A stretch of 64,000 bases of DNA. It comes from Nodularia spumigena CCY9414 (GTDB taxonomy: Bacteria; Cyanobacteriota; Cyanobacteriia; Cyanobacteriales; Nostocaceae). Below are positions 1 through 7,745 of the stretch, piece by piece; within the stretch, counting starts at the first letter, position 1, and every line of letters starts with the position of its first letter. The position numbers and the translations under genes were made by a program. Where the stretch lies: the NCBI RefSeq assembly GCF_000340565.2, contig NZ_CP007203.1, positions 999,281-1,063,280 on the forward strand. The letters are read 5' to 3'. The notes below the pieces were generated by a model that did no database searches, was not told the origin of the DNA, and saw nothing but the letters and a program-made list of their open reading frames with translations.

Positions 1-429
1 GGATTACCTATAACAACAGGTTCAGGAGGTTTAACTAAGTTTAATAGAACTCGTTTAGGATTGCCTAAAACTCATTGGATTGATGCTGCTTGTGTAGGAA
101 AAGTTGAAACTACTCAAAATAACTGACAACAAAAATTTTAACAGTAAAAAGACACGGGGCATAGTTGCAGAAGATTCTGTAGGATCAATAAATTTGGTTT
201 TCCTTGCACTGAGCCTAAAAAAATATTCACTCATGTTTCTACAGGAGATTTTGTTAAGGCTACTTTGCACAAAGATCGTAAAAACATAACTTCTGGAAAG
301 TATGTAAGTCGTGTTAAAACTCCCACAAAAAACGGATGTGAGATTGTTATCAATGGTTTTAGAGTTGAATTTTCAACAATGAAAGATATTACTAAGGTTC
401 ATTGTAGTGACGGGTATAGCTACGTTTGA
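1..429 (+). pseudogene. IscB-type RNA-guided nuclease, C-terminal relic
   Basis: Reading in frame 1 from the window edge gives a peptide with GSGGLTKFNRTRLGLPKTHW followed by IDAACVG, which is the C-terminal signature of IscB (the Cas9-like OrfB of IS200/IS605-type elements). The same frame resumes at about 148-163 with CRRFCRINKFGFPCTEPKK and ends in HCSDGYSYV and a stop at 427-429, matching the end of IscB proteins. Between the two blocks are in-frame stops at 124-126, 139-141 and 145-147. A short stretch reading TKILTVK in frame 3 suggests two compensating small indels. The N-terminal part lies outside the window, so the RuvC and HNH domains cannot be judged. The gene is decayed and no longer encodes a complete protein. 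Confidence 0.7.
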
Positions 430-449
430 CTACGCAAAACTACAATTTT

Positions 450-905
450 ATGAGATTAAATGCAAAGACTGTAACTAATTCTTTACCACCCCACAAAATT
501 ATTGGTGTGGCTGTAATTTGGAACGACCATGAGCAAATTTTAATTGATCGCCGTCTTCCAAAAGGTGTTATGGGTGGTTTATGGGAATTTCCCGGCGGCA
601 AAATTGAGCCTGGTGAAACCATTGAAGAGTGCATTCAACGGGAAATTCGAGAAGAATTAGGAATAGGAATTGAAGTAGGAAAGCATTTGATCACTATAGA
701 TCACACTTACACTCACTTGCGCGTTACCCTAACGGTGCATCACTGTCGTCTGATTACAGGTGTTCCTCAACCGATAGAATGCGATGAAATTTGCTGGGTA
801 TATTTGGATGACCTAGAAAATTATACTTTCCCCCAAGCTAATAGTCAAATTATTGCAGCGTTAAAGCAGGAAGTCGTAACTGTGAATGCAAAGACCAATA
901 ACTAA
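450..905 (+). CDS. mutT: Nudix hydrolase, MutT-like 8-oxo-dGTP diphosphatase
   Basis: The protein carries a full Nudix box at about residues 50-72 (GGKIEPGETIEECIQREIRE then ELG), which binds Mg2+ and catalyses hydrolysis of nucleoside diphosphate derivatives. The overall match is to cyanobacterial (deoxy)nucleoside triphosphate pyrophosphohydrolases, which sanitise oxidised dGTP and so limit A:T to C:G transversion. Length is about 151 residues, normal for the family. An in-frame TTG at 426 would extend it by eight residues and overlap the stop of the upstream iscB relic. I prefer the ATG at 450 because conservation appears to begin near SLPPHKIIGVAVIW. Neither start has a clear Shine-Dalgarno. 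The stop codon lies inside a heptamer repeat array. Exact substrate is inferred. Confidence 0.85.
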   Translation: MRLNAKTVTNSLPPHKIIGVAVIWNDHEQILIDRRLPKGVMGGLWEFPGGKIEPGETIEECIQREIREELGIGIEVGKHLITIDHTYTHLRVTLTVHHCRLITGVPQPIECDEICWVYLDDLENYTFPQANSQIIAALKQEVVTVNAKTNN

Positions 906-926
906 TGACCAATGACTAATGACTAA
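892..926. repeat. Heptamer tandem repeat (TGACCAA/TGACTAA type)
   Basis: Five degenerate heptamers of the TGACCAA/TGACTAA kind span the end of the Nudix gene and the following spacer. Such short tandemly repeated repetitive sequences are typical of filamentous cyanobacterial intergenic DNA. Confidence 0.85.
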
Positions 927-1017
927 ATACCGTAACAATGTATTAACTGAATCAGGTTGAGTCCCGCAATTTTCTACAATGGTTGCAGAGACTTTGATCA
1001 AGGGTATCAGTAAGCAA

Positions 1018-1476
1018 ATGTCTAAAACCGTTACCGATATAATGACCCGCGACCCAATTGTGTTGCGGACGGAAACTCCACTGAAGGAAGCTATCCAAAT
1101 TCTGGCAGAAAAACGCATCAGTGGTATACCTGTTGTGGATGATGTCGGTAAATTGGTGGGAATTATTTCTGAAACAGATTTAATGTGGCAAGAAACTGGT
1201 GTGACTCCTCCGGCTTACATCATGTTTCTCGATAGCGTGATCTATTTACAAAATCCCGCTACTTACGATCGCGAATTACACAAAGCCTTGGGTCAAACTG
1301 TGGGGGAGGTAATGAGCAAAAATCCTGTGACTATTGCTCCTGAAAAAACTGTCAAAGAAGCTGCTCAATTGATGCACGATCGCAGCGTTCATCGCTTACC
1401 TGTAATTGACAGCCAGAGTCAAGTAGTTGGTATCGTTACCCGTGGTGATATTGTTCGCGCAATGGCTGCTAGTTAG
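1018..1476 (+). CDS. Tandem CBS-domain protein
   Basis: About 152 residues containing two CBS domains: the first around MTRDPIVLRTETPLKEAIQI to LVGIISETDL, the second around MSKNPVTIAPEKTVKEAAQL to VVGIVTRGDI. Paired CBS domains form a Bateman module that binds adenine nucleotides and usually acts as an energy sensor. Here there is no attached enzyme or channel, so the partner is unknown. The segment between the domains (TPPAYIMFLDSVIYLQNPA) is typical of a conserved cyanobacterial stand-alone CBS family. I chose the ATG at 1018, where an AGGG lies upstream. An in-frame ATG at 979 would add 13 poorly conserved residues. The gene is followed at once by a TTATCAG repeat array and then nblB. Confidence 0.85.
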   Translation: MSKTVTDIMTRDPIVLRTETPLKEAIQILAEKRISGIPVVDDVGKLVGIISETDLMWQETGVTPPAYIMFLDSVIYLQNPATYDRELHKALGQTVGEVMSKNPVTIAPEKTVKEAAQLMHDRSVHRLPVIDSQSQVVGIVTRGDIVRAMAAS

Positions 1477-1510
1477 TCAGTTATCAGTTATCAGTTATCA
1501 GTTATCAGTT
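1477..1510. repeat. Heptamer tandem repeat (TTATCAG)n
   Basis: Nearly five perfect tandem copies of the heptamer TTATCAG start directly after the stop codon of the CBS gene and fill the gap to nblB. Confidence 0.9.
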
Positions 1511-1530
1511 TTGAAAATTAGGACAAATAA

Positions 1531-2193
1531 ATGAGTGTTACTCCTGAGTTTGTAAAGCAAATGCTCAGTTCTCAAGATTTAGGCGATCGCTTGCGTGCAG
1601 TTAATCAAGCTCGTGACTTGGAACCAGCAACCGCTTTTGAACTGATTCAAATTGCTATGGGTGATAGTAATTCGCGAGTGCGGTACTCAGCAGTAAGTCA
1701 GATGGATACCCTAGGAAACCAGAATTTACAGTTATCTTTGGATCTATTGCGTAGTCTGCTCAATGACCCTGAACCTGATGTCCAAGCAGCCGCAGCCGAT
1801 TGTTTGGGCGCGTTGAAACTACACGATGCTTTTGACGATTTACAGCAACTCTACAATACAACCCCAGAGTGGCTCGTACAATTCAGTATCATTGCCACAT
1901 TGGGGGAGTTAGGCGACCCACGCGCCTTTGAACTACTCAAACAAGCACTCTCATCAGAAAATGAATTAGTTCAAACAGCCGCCATTAGTTCTTTGGGTGA
2001 GTTGGGAGACATTCAAGCAATTCCCCTCTTAGCGCCCTTTGCTAGTAACTCCGATTGGCAAATCCGTTACAGAGTTGTCCAAGCCTTGACTCATTTGGGT
2101 GGTGCAGAGGCTCAATCGGTTCTAGAGACTCTCACTGATGATAAAGTGGAAGCAGTGGCAAATGAAGCTAAAAAATCTTTGCAGTCAGCTTGA
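1531..2193 (+). CDS. nblB: HEAT-repeat phycobilisome degradation protein NblB
   Basis: A 220-residue protein made of about five HEAT/PBS-lyase-like helical repeats (for example VQAAAADCLGALKLHDAFDD and VQFSIIATLGELGDPRAFEL). It aligns by memory along its length with NblB, beginning MSVTPEFVKQMLSSQDLGDR. NblB is needed for phycobilisome disassembly and chlorophyll homeostasis during nutrient stress, and its fold resembles the CpcE/CpcF bilin lyases. No signal peptide or membrane segment is present, so it should be cytosolic or thylakoid-associated. The ATG follows AGGACAAATA, a reasonable ribosome binding context. No other nbl or phycobilisome gene lies nearby. Other small HEAT proteins exist in cyanobacteria, so the paralogue assignment is likely but unproved. 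Confidence 0.8.
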   Translation: MSVTPEFVKQMLSSQDLGDRLRAVNQARDLEPATAFELIQIAMGDSNSRVRYSAVSQMDTLGNQNLQLSLDLLRSLLNDPEPDVQAAAADCLGALKLHDAFDDLQQLYNTTPEWLVQFSIIATLGELGDPRAFELLKQALSSENELVQTAAISSLGELGDIQAIPLLAPFASNSDWQIRYRVVQALTHLGGAEAQSVLETLTDDKVEAVANEAKKSLQSA

Positions 2194-2280
2194 GTATGTT
2201 TAGGTACATCTAATATACGCTATCCAGCCAGGCATTTTATTCTTCCCTGATCAAATTGTCAGACATTTACAGCAGTGCTG

Positions 2281-2304
2281 CTGTGTATTATCAACACAGT
2301 ATTT
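2281..2304 (+). terminator. Hairpin after nblB, possible terminator
   Basis: CTGTGT and ACACAG form a six-base stem around ATTATCA and are followed by TATTTT. It may end the nblB transcript. The loop also contains TATTAT, which could be a -10 box for a transcript starting just downstream. Confidence 0.35.
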
Positions 2305-2463
2305 TGCCAATAACTCTTGTGAAGTGGGCAGCGATCGACATTCCGCCAGAGACCCAGAGCGCTCAAACCTAAGTTTGTACGTTTTGGCTGAAGCTCACAA
2401 CAGCCTTATTCAGGTAAAATTTGCTGTCATAGCCCAATCAATTCTGAAGGATTGGGTTTTTGT
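2303..2463 (+). ncRNA. Candidate structured small RNA (possibly 6S-like)
   Basis: This stretch has no convincing coding content but folds as a long interrupted rod. TTGCCAATAA near 2304-2313 pairs with TTATTCAGGTAA near 2407-2418. Inside that, TTGTGA (2317-2322) pairs with TCACAA (about 2396-2401). A further inner hairpin forms from AAAC-CTAA-GTTT. It ends in a strong intrinsic terminator at 2433-2463, and a TATTAT hexamer lies about 12-17 bases upstream. A long rod with a large internal bubble ending in a terminator would suit a 6S-type RNA, but I cannot match it to a known sequence. The family call is a guess; the structure is what is seen. Confidence 0.35.
2433..2463 (+). terminator. Rho-independent terminator
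   Basis: CCCAATC (2433-2439) pairs perfectly with GATTGGG (2450-2456) and is followed by a T-rich tract. There is no coding sequence on the plus strand directly upstream, which suggests a non-coding transcript ends here. Confidence 0.7.
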
Positions 2464-2900
2464 GTCTTTAAAAACCTGTATGATAGATTTAGTAGAAAAA
2501 ATACTGAAAAAAAATTTACACAAACTTAGTGTGATCTTTACTGCTTTTTTAAAATAAATTTAGAATTGGGTGTGATAATATTGCTATGTAAAACATAAGA
2601 CCTTGCCCACAAAAAAACTAAGAGTTGAGTTTTTACTATTTTTTAATGTAGTATTTACTTAAATTTAGTAGCCATAAGGCTAGAGCCTATGATTAACTAA
2701 ATCAACTGTGTTTCCAGAGCGCATATCACCAGTATTTTCTCCATAATCACAGAATTTATTGGTTAAAATGTGCTTAATTAGGCTAATATAACGTATTTAG
2801 CCTGATAAAAAAGTGGCACAAGGTGCAGGGAAACAAGGTGTATTCTTACCCTAGAATTTTGTATCACACACAACTGTAAACTTGTAGTATAGAGACAACA
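2464..2900. other. AT-rich intergenic region
   Basis: No gene, repeat array or recognisable RNA was seen. The sequence is AT-rich and presumably carries the promoter and leader of the PEP-CTERM gene at 2901. Confidence 0.5.
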
Positions 2901-3530
2901 ATGAAAACACTCAACAAAATCAGTATCGGCACAGCTTTGGTAGGTAGCACCTTAGCTTTCAGCACCCTGGGTATTTCCTCAGCTCAAGCAGCCGTATTAG
3001 GTACTTTTGACATCACTGGGACTAGTAGAATTGTAGATAACGAACAAATCATATTTAGCAATGCGAGGGTTGAGGATACAGCCCCTTTGGTAAACGATTT
3101 TACTCCTTTAGCTAACACCCCAGTTGTCTTCTCACCCATCGCTTTGACTAATCCCGTCTTTGATGGAGTTGCCACAACCACATTTACAGGGAATGTTGAC
3201 AACCCATTTATGAAATTTACGGCGGCTCCTGATTTAACCTTCACTGCTGACAACCCTTTCACCGTTACATTAGTCGACCTAACTGACAGTGTGTCATTTG
3301 CTGCTGCTCCTATTAACGGCACATTTACCAATGCTAATGGCGTATCTACAGGTACAGGAGTAGCAACCTTCAATTATATAGACACCTTCGGTAGCTTCTC
3401 TTTGACTCTAAAAGCCACACCAATACCAGTCCCCGAACCTACAACCACCCTTGGGCTTGCAGCTTTAGGCTTGGGAGCATTCTTCAGCAAGAGCATGGCT
3501 AAAAAGAAGAAACAGCAGGTATCTGCTTAA
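2901..3530 (+). CDS. PEP-CTERM sorting-domain exported protein
   Basis: A 209-residue secreted protein. Residues 1-31 are a Sec signal peptide (basic MKTLNKIS, hydrophobic core, cleavage after SSAQAA). The mature part is rich in Thr, Ala, Asn and Phe with no known enzyme domain. The C-terminus is a classic PEP-CTERM: VPEPTTTLGLAALGLGAFF followed by a basic tail. This signal is recognised by exosortase-type sorting enzymes, which anchor or process proteins for the cell surface or exopolysaccharide. No exosortase is in the window. A palindrome and a bidirectional terminator follow. Confidence 0.85.
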   Translation: MKTLNKISIGTALVGSTLAFSTLGISSAQAAVLGTFDITGTSRIVDNEQIIFSNARVEDTAPLVNDFTPLANTPVVFSPIALTNPVFDGVATTTFTGNVDNPFMKFTAAPDLTFTADNPFTVTLVDLTDSVSFAAAPINGTFTNANGVSTGTGVATFNYIDTFGSFSLTLKATPIPVPEPTTTLGLAALGLGAFFSKSMAKKKKQQVSA

Positions 3531-3549
3531 TACCAAACATTAACTAAAA

Positions 3550-3578
3550 CCATAATTCCAAAATTTTTGGAATTATGG
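3550..3578. repeat. Near-perfect palindrome downstream of PEP-CTERM gene
   Basis: CCATAATTCCAA and TTGGAATTATGG are exact inverted copies separated by five bases. There is no T-run, so this may be an mRNA 3'-end hairpin rather than a terminator. Confidence 0.6.
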
Positions 3579-3658
3579 TAGATACCATGCAAGTTTTGTG
3601 TAGTTTAGCTGCTCATAACAATAAAAGCTGGTAGTGGATAAAATTAATAGTTTTGTAT

Positions 3659-3690
3659 AACCCTGATGATTTGTCACAATCATCAGGGTT
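3659..3690. terminator. Bidirectional intrinsic terminator
   Basis: AACCCTGATGATT and AATCATCAGGGTT form a 13-base stem with a six-base loop between two convergent genes (PEP-CTERM protein on plus, DUF456 protein on minus). Confidence 0.8.
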
Positions 3691-3713
3691 ATTAATTTGA
3701 TCATAACAATAAA

Positions 3714-4232
3714 TTAACCCCCATAAACTTGAGGCCAAGTTGTAACCACAAAAACGACAACTGCGGCGATCGCCAACACGCCTTGAATCAAATTTCCAAT
3801 CAGCGAACCGACTATAATACCTATGCCAGCCTTAACGGCTAACCATAATTGACGACGGTAAATAAATTCACCAATAATCGCTCCTAGCAATGGCCCTAAT
3901 AAAATTCCTAACAAGGGACCGCCGAAAGGTAGCGTTGGGAGTAAACCCAAAAAACCCACTATTAACCCCACAATTGCGCCAATCTGTCCCCACTTACTAG
4001 CACCAGCTTTTTTTGCACCTAAGTAGCTAGCTAAAAAATCAACACCAATACTGAGGACTAAAACAAAACCTGTCACAATTAGTGGTATTTTAATCGCTGC
4101 AAAGGAACCGCCCAGAATACCCCAAATAATAATAGAGGTTAAAATTAAACCGCTACCAGGAAGTCCGGGAACCACAGCACCGATGATACCCACCAGCATA
4201 ATGATAATTAATAGCCAATAAATAACTTGCAT
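3714..4232 (-). CDS. DUF456 family membrane protein
   Basis: A 172-residue, very hydrophobic protein with about four to five membrane segments and Gly-rich loops (VVPGLPGSGLILTS, LGLLPTLPFGGPLLGILLGP), the hallmark of DUF456. The biochemical role is unknown. It starts six bases after the stop of the upstream CCB-type gene on the same strand, so the two are probably co-transcribed. The function of the neighbour (cytochrome b6f maturation) does not by itself define its job. Confidence 0.8.
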   Translation of the reverse strand: MQVIYWLLIIIMLVGIIGAVVPGLPGSGLILTSIIIWGILGGSFAAIKIPLIVTGFVLVLSIGVDFLASYLGAKKAGASKWGQIGAIVGLIVGFLGLLPTLPFGGPLLGILLGPLLGAIIGEFIYRRQLWLAVKAGIGIIVGSLIGNLIQGVLAIAAVVVFVVTTWPQVYGG

Positions 4233-4238
4233 AAACTT

Positions 4239-4901
4239 TTAAATTTCCGCATCAGCTAGCAAAGAAGAATTGAGCGTTACTGCTAATTTATCAGCAATTC
4301 CCGCAATCCATTGTTCATCTTGTTTGGTGTAACTGCGGGGAGCATTCGCTCCTAAAATTAAAACACCCTGATTACCAATTGGTTGACAAATTACACCTTG
4401 TGTGTTTTCTGGTAAATAATCAAATTCAATTCTTCCTGGATACACATACAAAGCAACTAAATAAATCGGCTTTTGTGTTTCCAAGACTCGTTTTAAGATT
4501 GTTCCTGGGATAACTTCAGATTTAGCAGCCAGAATACCGCGACGCAACAAGACTTTGCCTTGATAGTAAACTATGAGCGATCGCGTCACCGTATTAGTCA
4601 ATAATAAATGGGATGCCCAAGCTAATTCTGTTTTGACAGTTTCTGGTAAATCTGCCGCCAGTACAAAACCTGGTTCCCCAATTAGTTCTACAGTATCAGG
4701 CGATCGCGGTTGTACTTGCTGCCAAATTAAACCTGTTAAAATCAACACTGCACTCAAAATCACACCCACCACATCCCCACGCGCTTGTGAGTCCGTTAAT
4801 TCTGGAGTCAGCAAACGGTTAATCAGTAAAAGTACAGCGCCTAACCCGCCCACAGCTAAGGGTAAACGCCGTAAAATTCGATTGGGATCAGATTTGGTCA
4901 T
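4239..4901 (-). CDS. CCB-type cofactor assembly protein (complex C subunit B)
   Basis: A 220-residue protein with two N-terminal membrane helices (about residues 13-28 and 44-60) and a soluble C-terminal domain ending ITDKL-type ALTV. It resembles the CCB2/CCB4 family, named for cofactor assembly of complex C subunit B, which attaches haem c-n to cytochrome b6 on the stromal side of the b6f complex. Conserved stretches recognised include GEPGFVLAADLPETVKTELA and LRRGILAAKSEVIPGTI. It lies upstream of the DUF456 gene in a likely two-gene operon. Its start codon lies inside a TCATTGG repeat array, so the promoter is probably within or beyond that array. Confidence 0.7.
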   Translation of the reverse strand: MTKSDPNRILRRLPLAVGGLGAVLLLINRLLTPELTDSQARGDVVGVILSAVLILTGLIWQQVQPRSPDTVELIGEPGFVLAADLPETVKTELAWASHLLLTNTVTRSLIVYYQGKVLLRRGILAAKSEVIPGTILKRVLETQKPIYLVALYVYPGRIEFDYLPENTQGVICQPIGNQGVLILGANAPRSYTKQDEQWIAGIADKLAVTLNSSLLADAEI

Positions 4902-4943
4902 TAGTCATTGGTCATTGGTCATTAGTCATTAGTCATTAGTCAA
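4896..4943. repeat. Heptamer tandem repeat (TCATTGG/TCATTAG)n
   Basis: Six to seven tandem heptamers overlap the start codon of the CCB-type gene. This is the complement of the TGACCAA-type repeat seen elsewhere in the window. Confidence 0.9.
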
Positions 4944-5010
4944 TGAATTTTGGATTTGCGTTAGCGCTGCGTACGCAGCGCAGCGAGGATTTTAAATTGC
5001 AGTTCAATCC

Positions 5011-5037
5011 AAAATCTAAAATCTAAAATCTAAAATT
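5011..5037. repeat. Heptamer tandem repeat (AAATCTA)n
   Basis: Three to four tandem copies of AAATCTA lie between rpaB and the CCB-type gene, next to a GC-rich dispersed motif (GCGCTGCGTACGCAGCGC at about 4964-4981). Confidence 0.8.
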
Positions 5038-5046
5038 CCCCACTCC

Positions 5047-5775
5047 CTACTCTTCTCCTGGTTCAATTATCCTCTGAAACAAATAACCAGTACCTCTGGC
5101 TGTGAGAATTAACTCTGGATTACTAGGATCATCTTCTAACTTTGCCCGCAAACGGGAAATATGCACATCTACTACACGAGTATCTACATGGCGTTCTGGT
5201 GTGTAACCCCATACTTCCTGTAAAATTTCTGACCGGGAAAACGCTTCTCCAGAACGGCTGACTAGCAATTCTAGAAGGCTAAACTCCATTCCTGTCAAGC
5301 GAATACGCTCATCACCTTTGTAGACTTGCCGTTTATTGGTATCTATTTTAATGTTACCAACATGAATCACCCCAGAGCTAGGAATACCAGAAGCCCCGGT
5401 TTTGTCTACTCGTCGCAGGACTGAGCGAATCCGTGCTTCTAACTCTTTGGGGGAAAATGGTTTGACTACATAATCATCAGCACCCAATTCTAAACCGGTG
5501 ATGCGATCGGCAACGTCCCCCAAGGCTGTTAGCATAATAATTGGGACATCAGATTCCTTACGCAATTCTTGACAAACACCGTAGCCGTCAAGCTTTGGCA
5601 TCATCACATCTAACACTACTAAGTCAGGTTCTGATTTGCGAAAAGTTTCTAGAGCTTCTTCTCCATCGCCAGCCGTTACTACATCGTAGCCAATCATGGA
5701 AAGGCGCGTTTCCAAAATCCGGCGAATGCTGGCTTCGTCGTCTACCACCAGGATTTTTTCTTTATGGCTTTCCAA
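5047..5775 (-). CDS. rpaB: OmpR-family response regulator RpaB
   Basis: A 242-residue regulator with an N-terminal receiver (acidic pair D12/D13, phospho-acceptor D56 in VVLDVMMP, Lys in VVKPFSP) and a C-terminal winged helix (VDTRVVDVHISRLRAKLE). The match to cyanobacterial RpaB (plastid Ycf27) is extensive. RpaB is an essential regulator that binds HLR1 elements of high-light-inducible, photosystem and clock-output genes, and it works with the Hik33/NblS kinase. The kinase is not adjacent, as usual. It is divergent from radA, with about 170 AT-rich bases between them. Confidence 0.9.
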   Translation of the reverse strand: MESHKEKILVVDDEASIRRILETRLSMIGYDVVTAGDGEEALETFRKSEPDLVVLDVMMPKLDGYGVCQELRKESDVPIIMLTALGDVADRITGLELGADDYVVKPFSPKELEARIRSVLRRVDKTGASGIPSSGVIHVGNIKIDTNKRQVYKGDERIRLTGMEFSLLELLVSRSGEAFSRSEILQEVWGYTPERHVDTRVVDVHISRLRAKLEDDPSNPELILTARGTGYLFQRIIEPGEE

Positions 5776-5946
5776 GTTTTTCTGCGCTCCCTAACTAAAA
5801 TTTATCATGATTAATTTTTAATACCATAATATTAAGATATCATTCCATCAATTGATTGAGAAAAAGCTGTATCTTTTACTATTCTTGGATTCTAATTTTA
5901 GCTAAAAGATTAAGTAAATATTAAGATTATTTAATAAATTTTAAGA

Positions 5947-7521
5947 ATGGCAAAGCCTAAAACCTCTTTCATTTGTAACGCCTGTGGAACAGAATCTTCT
6001 CAATGGTTTGGCAAATGCCCCGCCTGCGGTACTTACAACTCCTTAGAAGAGCAGATTTCCATCCAATCATCGGTAGATGTACCTTCTAGGGGAGGAATCA
6101 GCAACTGGCAAGCAACTCAAGGTAATGGCAAACCTACTACTAAACCAGCCAAAGCAAGAGCTTCCTTGACATTTGATCAAATTACAGATCGCCAAATTGC
6201 TCGCTGGGAATCAGGTTATGATGAACTAGATCGGGTGCTAGGGGGGGGAATTGTTCCCGGTTCGATGGTTCTGATTGGTGGTGATCCCGGAATTGGTAAA
6301 TCTACGCTACTTTTACAAGTATCAAATGCACTGGCGCAGAGATACCGTATTCTCTACGTAACTGGGGAAGAATCAGGACAACAGGTAAAATTGCGCGCTT
6401 CTCGCTTGGGAGTATCAAAGCATACTGATTTGTCTAGTGAGGAGAATGAAGATCATGCTGAGAACGGCAAATTAGAACCAGCTGTAGAGCTAAAAACTCT
6501 CAGTTCAGAAGAAATAGAAGAAGGTAAAAATGCGGATTTGTATGTATTACCGGAAACAGATTTAGAGGAGATTTTACGAGAGATAGATTCCCTCAGACCG
6601 AATTTAGCAGTAATTGATAGTATTCAAACAGTGTTCTTTCCGGCACTAACTTCTGCCCCCGGTTCAGTAGCCCAAGTCAGGGAATGTACCTCAGCTTTGA
6701 TGAAGGTGGCAAAGCATGAAGATATTACCATGTTAATTGTCGGACACGTGACCAAAGAAGGGGCGATCGCAGGGCCGAAAGTTTTAGAACATTTAGTAGA
6801 TACAGTATTATATTTTGAAGGCGATCGCTTTGCCTCCCATAGATTATTAAGAACAGTAAAGAACCGCTTTGGTGCAACTCACGAAATCGGCATCTTTGAA
6901 ATGGTGGAACACGGACTGCGAGAAGTGGCGAACCCTTCAGAGCTATTTTTAGGAAACCGTGATGATCCTGCACCGGGAACAGCCATTGTTGTAGCTTGTG
7001 AAGGAACTCGCCCCATTGTGGTAGAATTGCAAGCTTTAGTCAGTCCTACCAGTTATCCTTCCCCCCGGCGTGCGGGTACAGGTATAGATTATAACCGCCT
7101 CGTGCAGATTCTCGCTGTGTTAGAAAAACGGGTCGGGATTCCTATGTCAAAACTAGATTCTTACGTCGCCTCGGCGGGTGGGTTGAGTGTAGCAGAACCA
7201 GCCGTAGACTTAGGAATTGCGATCGCCATTGTAGCCAGTTTCCGCGATCGCATAGTTGATCCTGGTACAGTATTAATTGGTGAAGTCGGCTTAGGCGGAC
7301 AAGTGCGCTCAGTGTCCCAAATGGAACTACGATTAAAAGAAGCTGCCAAACTGGGATTTAAACGTGCGATCGTTCCCAAAGGGCAAAAATACCCAGATTA
7401 CAACATCGAGATATTACCAGTCTCCAAAGTAATAGATGCAATTATCGCTGCCATCCCCCACCAAACCCTAGAAGCTAGCGATTTAGAACTAGACGACGAA
7501 GACGAAGCAGACGAAGAATAA
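5947..7521 (+). CDS. radA: DNA repair protein RadA
   Basis: A 524-residue RadA/Sms orthologue. It has an N-terminal zinc finger (C10, C13, C24, C27), a RecA-like ATPase with Walker A GGDPGIGKSTLL at about residue 112, the family-specific KNRFG motif, and a C-terminal Lon-protease-like domain. RadA promotes branch migration and processing of recombination intermediates. Compared with the usual form it has a ~40-residue acidic insertion after VKLRASRLG (about residues 160-200), common in cyanobacterial versions, and an acidic C-terminal tail. Confidence 0.95.
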   Translation: MAKPKTSFICNACGTESSQWFGKCPACGTYNSLEEQISIQSSVDVPSRGGISNWQATQGNGKPTTKPAKARASLTFDQITDRQIARWESGYDELDRVLGGGIVPGSMVLIGGDPGIGKSTLLLQVSNALAQRYRILYVTGEESGQQVKLRASRLGVSKHTDLSSEENEDHAENGKLEPAVELKTLSSEEIEEGKNADLYVLPETDLEEILREIDSLRPNLAVIDSIQTVFFPALTSAPGSVAQVRECTSALMKVAKHEDITMLIVGHVTKEGAIAGPKVLEHLVDTVLYFEGDRFASHRLLRTVKNRFGATHEIGIFEMVEHGLREVANPSELFLGNRDDPAPGTAIVVACEGTRPIVVELQALVSPTSYPSPRRAGTGIDYNRLVQILAVLEKRVGIPMSKLDSYVASAGGLSVAEPAVDLGIAIAIVASFRDRIVDPGTVLIGEVGLGGQVRSVSQMELRLKEAAKLGFKRAIVPKGQKYPDYNIEILPVSKVIDAIIAAIPHQTLEASDLELDDEDEADEE

Positions 7522-7556
7522 GGGAACAACAAAAAACAAATTCTCAAAAATTGTAG

Positions 7557-7582
7557 GGTGGGTTAGCGTAGCGTAACCCACC
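7557..7582. repeat. Dispersed palindrome (GGTGGGTTA...TAACCCACC)
   Basis: A nine-base perfect inverted repeat around GCGTAGCG downstream of radA. Related elements with GGTGCGTT stems occur at 43633 and 46233. Confidence 0.75.
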
Positions 7583-7745
7583 ATCATCCATGAATTTCTC
7601 ACCTAACTCTGTCCTCTGAAAATCACACTTTTCCCGTATGACAGCTTCCGTAGGCGAAATCAGGAGCCACTCAAAACCTTTCTGCCAAAAAACCAAGATT
7701 TAAACTGTGTCACAATAAATATCAATAAAACTACCGACTTTACCA

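Noticed and set aside
2324-2557. 77-codon open frame
   Set aside because: It runs through a strong terminator and has no ribosome binding site or protein-like composition.
5776-5946. RpaB-binding HLR1 site between rpaB and radA
   Set aside because: I could not find two well-spaced TTACA-type direct repeats; the region is only AT-rich.
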